From JABCPO02 sp052174015 (lineage in GTDB: Bacteria; Bacillota; Clostridia; TANB77; CAG-508): a stretch of 64,000 nucleotides of DNA. The notes under the pieces were generated by a model that was given only the letters and a program-made list of their open reading frames with translations, was not told the origin of the DNA and ran no database searches. A program made the translations under genes and the position numbers. Of this stretch, positions 33,147 through 40,884 are shown piece by piece; position 1 is the stretch's first letter, and the number at the start of each line of letters is the position of its first letter. The stretch spans positions 1 through 64,000 of the forward strand of contig JBQMXM010000003.1 in NCBI GenBank assembly GCA_052174015.1, read 5' to 3'.

Positions 33147-35702
33147 ATGCTAAAGATATTTAATAAAAAAACATATACTCATAATGTAGATATGCAAGAT
33201 AAAGAAATAATAATAAAAAATACAAATAAAATTAAATATATGAGAAAAATAGATATAAAACAGTATGTATTAATTTTTCTAATGCTTTTGGTCTTTCTAT
33301 TTGTAGGTCAAATTGCTTCTATATCTGAAAAGCATTTATATATAGAGACACAAAAAAGCTCTCAATATGTAATGTTACCTGAAGATAAAGGGCAAAAACA
33401 AAATTACCAAAAAAATTATAAAGATAGTGGAGGAGAAGATCCAGCAGAAGGATTCTTATCTTCAATAAAATCATTAGGAATACTTGGAGTTGTAGGTGGA
33501 ATACTAAATGGACTTTTAGGATTACTAACATGGGCTTTTACAATTATAATTACTATTTTTGTACTTGCAATTTATCTTATTTTAAGTGTATTTGTTCCAA
33601 AAACAAAAGGAGCAGATGGTAAAGGAGCAGGATTTTTCTTAACACCTGACGATATATTCTTAAATAAGATACCAATTACAAATTTAAATATGTTTATAAA
33701 TCCAGATGTAAGTAAACAAGGTGGATTAACAGCATTTACAGAATCAGTAAGTGTATGGTATAGAGTATTTTACTTATTAGCAGTAGGAATATTATTCTTA
33801 GTATTACTATATATAGCTATAAATGCTATGATAGCAAGTGTTTCAAAAGATATAGCAAAAGTAAAAACAATGCTTACAGATTGGATGGCAAGTGTTGTAA
33901 TACTATTCTTACTTTCATTTATAATCATAGCTACAATATCACTTAATAATTTCTTGGTGTCAGTAGTTGCAAAGAGTTTAGAAGCAGGTAAAGAAATAAC
34001 TCCATTAAAATCAATATTAGGAGAAGTAGTTGCAGGAGCATTTAGTATTAACTTTGTAAAACAAATTGCTTCATTAGTATTATTAGTAGGATTATTAAAT
34101 CAAACATTAGCATTTTTATATGCATATATTAAGAGAACAATTAAAGTAGGATTTTTAATAATTATTGCCCCACTTATAACTATTACATATTCAATAGATA
34201 AGATGAAAGACCAAAAAGCACAAGCATTATCAATGTGGTTACAAGAATTCCTACAAACAGTATTAATACAACCATTCCATGTATTGCTATATGCATTAAT
34301 AGCTGGAATGACAGTTGGAATGATGGGAACAAAAAGATATGATATTACATATCTAATAATGGTATTAATTACATTTAGATTCTTAAAAGAAGCAGAGTCA
34401 ATGCTTAAGAGTATGTTCCAATTAAGTAAAGGTACAAGTGTAAATGATGGAGAAAAATTTGCAAGCTTTATGTTTAAATTAAAACTTATTGAAAAATTTG
34501 CAAAATCAGCTGAAGATAAAAACAAAGAGGAAAACAAAGAGGAAGAAGCAGATGGTAAATATAAGGTTTCTAACATAACTGAAACTGGAGAATCAAGAAG
34601 AAGAGAGATAGAAAAACTAACAGGAATCAGACAAGATGTAAATCAAAATAATAATCAAAATGATAATGGAAATAATGGAGAATATAATAACAATGATTCA
34701 GGTGGAGAAAATGCAAATATTAGCACTCAAGGTTCTAATAATACAATAAATGCACCTACACCAGATAAAGGAAAATTAGGATTAGCATTATCAGATAAAG
34801 TATTATCATCAAAAGGAGCAAAATTTGCAGTAAAAGCTGGACTTGCAGAACTAGGAGTAGTTACAGCGCTAGGTTCAGGTGGAGGATTAGCAGAAGGAAT
34901 AGCAGGAGGAGTTGCAGGATTTGCAACAGGTAATAAGTTAATTAAAGCAGGAGAAAAAGCTAATAAAAAACATAAAGAAAGAATGAAATTAACTTCTGAA
35001 TATAAGGATAAAGTAGAAACAGAAGCACAAGAATTAAGAAACAAAAAAGATATTATATCAAATGTTACAGATCTTAACATGGATTTTGATACATCAGAAG
35101 GATTAGAAAACTTCCAAGTATATGTAGATAATGTTATGGATAAAATGCAAACAGGAGATATAACTAAAGAATACAAAGAACATTTAAATTCATATGTAGA
35201 TAAATTACAAAAAGATTTTGGACTTACTAAAGTCGCAGCAGAAATAGAAGCTAAAAATTACGAAAAACAAGTTTTAGCAGGACAAGTAAATAAAGATGAT
35301 ATAAGTTCACCTGAACAAGAAAAGTTTGTAGGTTCAGTATTAGAAAAAAATATGGCAGATAAAATATCTAGTTTTAATGTTAAATATAAAACAATAAATG
35401 GAGATTATGAGGATGTAATAATATCATCAATATATAATACACCTCAAACAGAAGAAGGAATTATAGATGGTAATGATAATGATGGTGGAACATTTAATCC
35501 AGGTCCATCTAGACCATTACCAAGACCACCACAAAGTCCACAAGACTCACCAGAACCACAAGATTCAAATACATCATCAATACCAAGACCACCAAATCCA
35601 AATAAACCTAAAGACCCAGATTCAACTAAAAAACTGAATAAACCTAAAAAAACTAATAAAAATAAAAAAACAAATAAAAAGCCTAAAAAGCCTAAAAAAT
35701 AA
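33147..35702 (+). CDS. VirB6/TrbL-like polytopic membrane protein 4 with Pro-rich and poly-Lys tail
   Basis: The protein has 851 residues. The N-terminus is cytosolic, then a helix (VLIFLMLLVFLFVGQIA), an outer segment and about seven helices. DDIFLNKIPITNLNMFI precedes the core, and APLITITYSIDKMKDQK lies near residue 341. The cytosolic tail has an Asn-rich linker, a glycine-rich hydrophobic hairpin (GGGLAEGIAGGVAGFATG) and a helical domain homologous to that of the preceding protein (DFDTSEGLENFQVYVDNVM, SSPEQEKFVGSVLEKNM). It ends in a Pro-rich run (RPLPRPPQSPQDSPEP) and a poly-Lys end. It is the last gene of the locus. Confidence 0.74.
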   Translation: MLKIFNKKTYTHNVDMQDKEIIIKNTNKIKYMRKIDIKQYVLIFLMLLVFLFVGQIASISEKHLYIETQKSSQYVMLPEDKGQKQNYQKNYKDSGGEDPAEGFLSSIKSLGILGVVGGILNGLLGLLTWAFTIIITIFVLAIYLILSVFVPKTKGADGKGAGFFLTPDDIFLNKIPITNLNMFINPDVSKQGGLTAFTESVSVWYRVFYLLAVGILFLVLLYIAINAMIASVSKDIAKVKTMLTDWMASVVILFLLSFIIIATISLNNFLVSVVAKSLEAGKEITPLKSILGEVVAGAFSINFVKQIASLVLLVGLLNQTLAFLYAYIKRTIKVGFLIIIAPLITITYSIDKMKDQKAQALSMWLQEFLQTVLIQPFHVLLYALIAGMTVGMMGTKRYDITYLIMVLITFRFLKEAESMLKSMFQLSKGTSVNDGEKFASFMFKLKLIEKFAKSAEDKNKEENKEEEADGKYKVSNITETGESRRREIEKLTGIRQDVNQNNNQNDNGNNGEYNNNDSGGENANISTQGSNNTINAPTPDKGKLGLALSDKVLSSKGAKFAVKAGLAELGVVTALGSGGGLAEGIAGGVAGFATGNKLIKAGEKANKKHKERMKLTSEYKDKVETEAQELRNKKDIISNVTDLNMDFDTSEGLENFQVYVDNVMDKMQTGDITKEYKEHLNSYVDKLQKDFGLTKVAAEIEAKNYEKQVLAGQVNKDDISSPEQEKFVGSVLEKNMADKISSFNVKYKTINGDYEDVIISSIYNTPQTEEGIIDGNDNDGGTFNPGPSRPLPRPPQSPQDSPEPQDSNTSSIPRPPNPNKPKDPDSTKKLNKPKKTNKNKKTNKKPKKPKK

Positions 35703-35724
35703 ATAGATAAGTAAAAAAATATAT

Positions 35725-35759
35725 AGCAACTAGATTAATAATAATTTAGTTGCTTTTTT
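35725..35759 (+). terminator. Terminator at the end of the secretion-like operon
   Basis: The 13-bp stem 35725-35737 with 35742-35754 (one mismatch) has arm sequence AGCAACTA and is followed by T6. It lies 23 bases after the last VirB6-like gene. Confidence 0.82.
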
Positions 35760-35921
35760 ATTTAGTCAAATTATTACAAACATATTAAAAATATATCTCA
35801 ATATATATATACATATATATAAATCAAGATTTTTAAGGATATACTATATATAATTAAGATAAGAAAAGTGATAATAACTAAAAAAAGAAAAGTAACAAAA
35901 AATATATAGGAGTATAAAGTA

Positions 35922-37292
35922 ATGATGAAAAAACAAAAGATAAAAGAAAGTAAGAAAAGAAATGAACAAGGTATAACACTCATTGCATTAGTACTTACAA
36001 TAATAGTATTACTAATACTTGCAGGAGTAGCACTTAGTTTAGCACTTGGGCAAAATGGCTTAGTGTTTAAAGCAAAAGAAAGTAAGCAAAAACAAGAAAT
36101 AGCACAAGAAAAAGACAGAATAATGACAGCATATGGAGCAAGTTTTGATAAAGGAAAATTTAATAAAGCTATTTTTAAAGAAGAATTAAAAAATCAAGGA
36201 GTAAATTTTGATGATGAAATAGTGGGAGATGAAAATGCTACTCCACTTAACTTAAAACTTAAAACAAAACATGATGAATATACAGTTACTTATACAATAG
36301 ATGATGGTAGAATAGAAACAAAATCAATAGGGCAAAATCATTTGGCAAAATCAGAAATACAAGTTGGAGACACAATAATTTATGACCCAACAAAAGGTGT
36401 AACGGATACTAGTAAACTTACATACACATCACCTAAAGGGACAGCAAAAACTGGAGGTAATGGATATGCTGACCAAACAATAACAATAGATCCAACTGCC
36501 AAAGAATGGATTGTAATATCAACTCATAATAACCAAATAAAGGTGATGGCAAAAGAACCAGTAGGAGACTATAACCAACAACTAACATTACAAGGTGGTA
36601 TAGCTTGGTTATATGCAGAAGAAGAACTGCATAAAGCATGTAGTATATATGGACATGGTAAAGGAGCTAAAAAAACTACAACAACATACCAAATAGGGAA
36701 TCCATATATAGGAGAAGCCAAAACAAGAACATTAACTGATTCTGCTGCAAGAAGTATGACAATGGAAGATATAGTGCATATTATGAAAGGTGAAAGTTAT
36801 ACAGATTTTACAGACAAAGAGAAGAACGACTTTAATGATCAGCATAACTATAAGGCAGAATCTCAAAAAAGTCCAGAAGCATTATATCCAACAATAAGTA
36901 GCATGCAAGAAAGCGGAGAAAGTACAACTAAACAAAGATATGAACATGAATGGTATTACATATCTAAAAATAACTACTATGATAAAGATTTAGTAGAAGA
37001 TGCAGAAGTAAAAGCAAATAAGAGAAAATTAAAAGAACATATATTTAAACACAAATCTTATTGGCTTGGTTCTCGTTATGTTACTGCTAACTATAGTGGT
37101 GCGTACTTCTGTATACGTCTTATAGACCATGAGGCTGTCTTTGGCTATGATACCTTTGATTTTAATGCTATTAAGTCTAAGGTTTCTTGTGATTACCCTG
37201 ATTTAAGATTTTTGCGACCTGTGGTAATCTTAGATTCCAATGCAGATATAGTGGAGACAAGCTCAGGAAGTGGAGTATGGGAAATAAAATAA
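35922..37292 (+). CDS. Prepilin-like N-terminus surface protein with lectin-like C-terminus (paralogue 1)
   Basis: The protein has 456 residues. The N-terminus GITLIALVLTIIVLLILAG, after a basic leader, is a type II/IV pseudopilin-like methylation and membrane motif common in gut Clostridia. A coiled-coil stalk follows, then a repeat-like unit with GDTIIYDPTKGVTD and GTAKTGGNGYADQT, and a domain with GGIAWLYAEEELHKA and MTMEDIVHIMKG. The C-terminal 85 residues (SYWLGSRYV to LRFLRPVVIL) have the C-type-lectin/FGE-like form WLxSR...RPVV. Bases 37050-37240 coding this part switch to pyrimidine-ending codons and CGT/CGA arginines. Role: probably a surface adhesin; no sortase site is seen. Confidence 0.75.
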   Translation: MMKKQKIKESKKRNEQGITLIALVLTIIVLLILAGVALSLALGQNGLVFKAKESKQKQEIAQEKDRIMTAYGASFDKGKFNKAIFKEELKNQGVNFDDEIVGDENATPLNLKLKTKHDEYTVTYTIDDGRIETKSIGQNHLAKSEIQVGDTIIYDPTKGVTDTSKLTYTSPKGTAKTGGNGYADQTITIDPTAKEWIVISTHNNQIKVMAKEPVGDYNQQLTLQGGIAWLYAEEELHKACSIYGHGKGAKKTTTTYQIGNPYIGEAKTRTLTDSAARSMTMEDIVHIMKGESYTDFTDKEKNDFNDQHNYKAESQKSPEALYPTISSMQESGESTTKQRYEHEWYYISKNNYYDKDLVEDAEVKANKRKLKEHIFKHKSYWLGSRYVTANYSGAYFCIRLIDHEAVFGYDTFDFNAIKSKVSCDYPDLRFLRPVVILDSNADIVETSSGSGVWEIK

Positions 37293-37431
37293 TGTGAAAG
37301 GAAAAACTGTAAAGTATACAGAAAAATATAAAAGATTAAAAACAAATTTAATAAATAATTAGATTATAGATGTATAATTTGAGTTTTAACTTTAAATTAA
37401 AATATATTTGTAAAATATATATATATATTTA

Positions 37432-37466
37432 AAAAGTTAGTATATAATATAAGTATACTAACTTTT
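37432..37466 (+). terminator. Terminator in the 37293-37578 gap
   Basis: A perfect 13-bp stem AAAAGTTAGTATA/TATACTAACTTTT (37432-37444 with 37454-37466) followed by ATTTTAT. The gap otherwise contains only AT-rich sequence, including a short AT dinucleotide run at about 37417-37428. Confidence 0.75.
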
Positions 37467-37599
37467 ATTTTATGTAATATATTAAATAAGATAAAAGTTT
37501 TAAATCAAAGTTTTAAATAATGTTTATAATTAAAAGATAAGAAAAATTCAATAAAATACAAAATAATTTTTTAATAATATGAATATGAAAAGGAATAAA

Positions 37600-38199
37600 A
37601 TGAAAAAAGACATAAGGAAAAGTAAGATAAATAAAAATGGTAAAATAGATAAAGATAATAAAGATAAAAGAATAAATGATTCAAATAATAGAAGAAAAAA
37701 TATAATTGATTTTAAAAAGATATTTCTACTTATATTACTTACATTTATAATTAGTGTAATTGCAGTTATAGTACAATATAATAGAGTTAAAAAAGAAAAA
37801 ATATCACCTAAATATGCAAATAATGTAACTAAAGATGATATTATTGTAGCAAGAGTGAGAGACTCAAATGAATATGATAGAATGAAAATATATTTAGGTG
37901 CAATAATTGACGATATTAATAATAAAAGGTATGATATATTATATTCAAAATTATATCCTAAATTTAAAGAAAACTATTTTAAAACAGAAGAAGAATTTAA
38001 AAGATATTTAGAATTAGTATATCCACAAAATGCAAGTATAGTACATAAAAACTTTGAAAAAATAGGGGATTACTATGTTTTAGAAGTAGGGATTATTAAT
38101 AGTAATAACTTATCAGATTACAAAAATATATATAAAACATATTTTGTATTTAAAGAATCAGGATTTAATAATTATTATTTTTCTTTTAGTAAGAACTAA
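37600..38199 (+). CDS. Bitopic membrane protein with a small NTF2-like outer domain
   Basis: The protein has 199 residues from the ATG at 37600, which has AAAAGGAA upstream; two earlier in-frame ATGs lack a ribosome site. A long basic, Asn/Lys-rich cytosolic N-terminus is followed by one helix (IFLLILLTFIISVIAVIV). A compact domain follows, MKIYLGAIIDDINNKRYDIL then FKTEEEFKRYLELVYP, with a beta-rich end (YYVLEVGIIN). This pattern resembles NTF2-like/DUF4878 modules and the VirB8 class of type IV secretion proteins. It heads a four-gene group ending at 40765. A VirB8-like role is inference only. Confidence 0.62.
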   Translation: MKKDIRKSKINKNGKIDKDNKDKRINDSNNRRKNIIDFKKIFLLILLTFIISVIAVIVQYNRVKKEKISPKYANNVTKDDIIVARVRDSNEYDRMKIYLGAIIDDINNKRYDILYSKLYPKFKENYFKTEEEFKRYLELVYPQNASIVHKNFEKIGDYYVLEVGIINSNNLSDYKNIYKTYFVFKESGFNNYYFSFSKN

Positions 38200-38244
38200 T
38201 ATAATTTAAATAATATATAATATAATAAATAATAAGGGGAATAT

Positions 38245-39222
38245 ATGATAGTAACAAAACTATTTAGATTAATTGAAGATTATATACGAAAAAATAAAAA
38301 TGGACTTTTTTTCATAATATTAATATTTGCAATACTTATAAATATTAATTTGATATATAATAAATTAAATGTTAGAACTAAACCAATAGTTGCAAATAAT
38401 AAGGATTTACCTATATTTTCAGATACATTAAAGTTTCCAAATAAAATAAATACAGAAGGAAAAGAATTAATTAATAAGTTTTTAAATTATGCTAAAGAAG
38501 AAAAATATGACAAAGCAGTAGAAATGCTAGATAAAGAAAATTTAGAACAATCATTTGAAAATAAGTATGAAGCAATAGGATATATAAAAGAGATATATGG
38601 TAATAAGATGTATGATGTGCGTGCATATTCAAAAAAAGACAATCATTATATATTTCAAGTAAAAGTATTTGATGATTTTTTAGCAACAGGATTAACAGAT
38701 TCAAAATTTAATTATTATGATTCAAAAATAGTTATAAAAAATGATAAGGGAAATCTAAAACTAAGAATCAAAGGATATATTGAAACAAAATCAATTAAAG
38801 GGATGTATGAAGATAATAACTTAAAAGTAGAACTTTTAAATAAAAGAGTATGGGAAACGAAAGAAATATATACAATGAAAATCACAAATAGAACAGGACA
38901 TACTTTAGTAGTTTCAGATCATAATCCAGAAGCAGGCTTACAAATTGGATTAGATTTAGGAAAATCAAAAAGAAAAAATAAGAATAGATCAATAATATCA
39001 CTTGCTCCATATGAGACAAAAGAAGTAAGTGCAATGTTTGATAAATTTTCAACTGAAAGTACAGAAGAATATGGTATAATATTAGATACAATTAGAATAT
39101 ATAAAAAATATCAAAATGTAGGTTCAACAATATATGATAATAATATATTAAATGAAAACAAGAAAAATATAGTTACCCAATATTCAATAACGATAAATAT
39201 TGAAAAAAATGAAAGGAAATAA
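38245..39222 (+). CDS. Bitopic membrane protein with NTF2-like and immunoglobulin-like outer regions
   Basis: The protein has 325 residues. One membrane helix lies near residues 20-40 (LFFIILIFAILININLIY). Outside it, the segment LINKFLNYAKEEKYDKAVEML starts an NTF2-like fold like that of the preceding protein. From about residue 205 a beta-rich part (KEIYTMKITNRTGHTLVVSD, shortened, and SIISLAPYETKEVSAMF) resembles a DUF4352-like or Ig-like module. It lies 45 bases after the preceding gene. The two could form a VirB8-type pair; no family was identified with certainty. Confidence 0.6.
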   Translation: MIVTKLFRLIEDYIRKNKNGLFFIILIFAILININLIYNKLNVRTKPIVANNKDLPIFSDTLKFPNKINTEGKELINKFLNYAKEEKYDKAVEMLDKENLEQSFENKYEAIGYIKEIYGNKMYDVRAYSKKDNHYIFQVKVFDDFLATGLTDSKFNYYDSKIVIKNDKGNLKLRIKGYIETKSIKGMYEDNNLKVELLNKRVWETKEIYTMKITNRTGHTLVVSDHNPEAGLQIGLDLGKSKRKNKNRSIISLAPYETKEVSAMFDKFSTESTEEYGIILDTIRIYKKYQNVGSTIYDNNILNENKKNIVTQYSITINIEKNERK

Positions 39223-39224
39223 CA

Positions 39225-39899
39225 ATGAAAACATATTATGATGTTTTAGAAGTAAGCAGTAAGGCTGGAACAGAAGTTATAAATAGGGCTCATAAAGTTT
39301 TAGTAAAAAAGTATCATCCAGACTTACAACTAGATGAACAAAGTAAAAAAGAAGCAGCACAAAAAATGATAGAGATAAATGCTGCATATGAAGTATTATC
39401 AGATGAAAATAAGAGAGCAAAATATGATGCAGAATTAAAAAGAGAAGAAGAAATAGCTAAACAAAAAGAATTAGAAAAAATGCAAAGAAATTCTCAAGTT
39501 AGATATAGTACAAAAAGTGATAATAATACACATTTAAATGTTCAAGATAATTCAAGTGATAATGTAGTTGGATATAATAATGCAGAAGATATGCAAAATT
39601 ATCAAAACGAATTCTATAAAATGGCATATGAAACAGAACGAAAAAGACAACAAATGTTAAGAGATATGGAAATAGAACATTATAGGAGAATGGGATATAA
39701 GATTGTGTATCCTGTAACAATGAGAGAAATGATTACAAGAGCAATAATTATATTAGTATTTTTAGTAATATTTATAGCAATGTTCAATATACCATTCTTT
39801 GATAATCAAGTACATGAATTCTTTAAAGAAAATACATTTACAGAAGGTATATATAGGTTACTTAAAAATATATTTACATTTAAATGGTTAGGTGGTTAA
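39225..39899 (+). CDS. J-domain protein with a C-terminal membrane segment
   Basis: The protein has 224 residues. The N-terminal J domain (1-68) has the HPD motif (KYHPDLQLDE) and the helix INAAYEVLSDENKRAKYDAEL. It should stimulate DnaK ATPase. A glutamine/asparagine-rich linker follows, then a transmembrane stretch near 175-195 (AIIILVFLVIFIAMFNI) and a short end. There is no Gly/Phe region or zinc finger, so it is a type III J protein that would bring DnaK to the membrane. It lies 3 bases after the previous gene and 2 bases before the cyclophilin-like gene, so the chaperone-type pair is translated together. Confidence 0.85.
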   Translation: MKTYYDVLEVSSKAGTEVINRAHKVLVKKYHPDLQLDEQSKKEAAQKMIEINAAYEVLSDENKRAKYDAELKREEEIAKQKELEKMQRNSQVRYSTKSDNNTHLNVQDNSSDNVVGYNNAEDMQNYQNEFYKMAYETERKRQQMLRDMEIEHYRRMGYKIVYPVTMREMITRAIIILVFLVIFIAMFNIPFFDNQVHEFFKENTFTEGIYRLLKNIFTFKWLGG

Positions 39900-39901
39900 A
39901 A

Positions 39902-40765
39902 ATGGATAAAAAAACAACTAGGATTATAGCAATGATGATAGTACTTGGAATAATAGCAGTAACTATAATAGTGGTTATGGCAGTATTCTTAGTAAATAAA
40001 AAAATACAAACAGCAGATATTAATAAGAAAAAAGCAGAAGTACCAGCAGGAGCTAATGTTCCAACACAAGAAAGATTAGATACAATAACTGAAACTAAAA
40101 TTATAAAAGATACAGGAACAGATAAAATACCAACAAATTTTAAAAATGTTAATTATACAGAAACAGCTAAATATCAATTTAAAAAAATAGAGTATGGAGA
40201 TGACTATTTAGAAATAAAATTTAAAAATGGACCAATATTTAAAATAAAATTATTTAATAAAATATCACCAAATATATGTAAAGAATTAGAAGAATTATCT
40301 AAAACTGGTAAATTAAATAATTTAATATCAGGTGGATGTACATTTGCAGACTTACATATAGGTTATAGGGACCCATATAAGACAATATTTTCAAAATCAT
40401 ATATAGATGATATAAACTATAATTTAGTGCCATATAAAGGAGCTTTAATAACAGAAATAATTACAGATGAAAAAGGAAATTATATAAAAAATACTATGAA
40501 GATAGTTTTAGATAATTTATCACCAGATGATGAAACATATCTAAATAACTATAATTTTCCAGAAGCATTAAAAACAGAAGCTAAAAATAGGGGTGGAAAA
40601 TATTATAGAGAATACTTACAAAATGTAGTAATAGGACAAATGGTAGGTGAGATAGATAAATTAGAAGAATATATAACTAATGTAGACAAGACACAAAAAA
40701 CTACTGAAGCAGAAGGAGTAGTAATAGAGATAGAATACATTAAATATATAAAGAATAGTCAATAG
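39902..40765 (+). CDS. Membrane-anchored degenerate cyclophilin-like protein
   Basis: The protein has 287 residues from 39902, with AGGTGG 6 bases upstream. One membrane helix (MMIVLGIIAVTIIVVMAVFL) comes first. The outer part follows the cyclophilin order: YLEIKFKNGPIFKIKLFN for the first strands, ISPNICKELEELSKTGKLN for the first helix and VVIGQMVGEIDKLEEYIT for the final strand-helix. The catalytic FHR segment, QGGD and the Gly-rich loop of the intact relative at 2617 are missing, replaced by ISGGCTFADLHIGYRDP. It is probably a non-catalytic binding protein. Confidence 0.6.
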   Translation: MDKKTTRIIAMMIVLGIIAVTIIVVMAVFLVNKKIQTADINKKKAEVPAGANVPTQERLDTITETKIIKDTGTDKIPTNFKNVNYTETAKYQFKKIEYGDDYLEIKFKNGPIFKIKLFNKISPNICKELEELSKTGKLNNLISGGCTFADLHIGYRDPYKTIFSKSYIDDINYNLVPYKGALITEIITDEKGNYIKNTMKIVLDNLSPDDETYLNNYNFPEALKTEAKNRGGKYYREYLQNVVIGQMVGEIDKLEEYITNVDKTQKTTEAEGVVIEIEYIKYIKNSQ

Positions 40766-40789
40766 GAAATGATTAATATATAAATTTAA

Positions 40790-40833
40790 AATAAATACAA
40801 GCTATAATATTTAAATTATAGCTTGTATTTATT
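40790..40833. terminator. Strong terminator between convergent genes
   Basis: A perfect 19-bp stem (40790-40808 with 40815-40833; core TACAAGCTATAAT) with loop ATTTAA. It separates the plus-strand cyclophilin-like gene from the minus-strand ABC exporter, and A/T flanks allow function in both directions. Confidence 0.8.
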
Positions 40834-40884
40834 CATTATTCGTTTTAAAATTAATTTTATTAAACTAAATTAAATTAAACTTAT

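Noticed and set aside
36360..36480. Shared blocks of the two prepilin-like genes as a DNA repeat for recombination
   Set aside because: Protein similarity is high but the nucleotide sequences differ at many third positions, so they are old paralogues rather than a recent direct repeat.
37410..37430. AT-dinucleotide tract as a repeat element or origin
   Set aside because: It is a short run in a very AT-rich gap, with no DnaA boxes, repeats or flanking signals.
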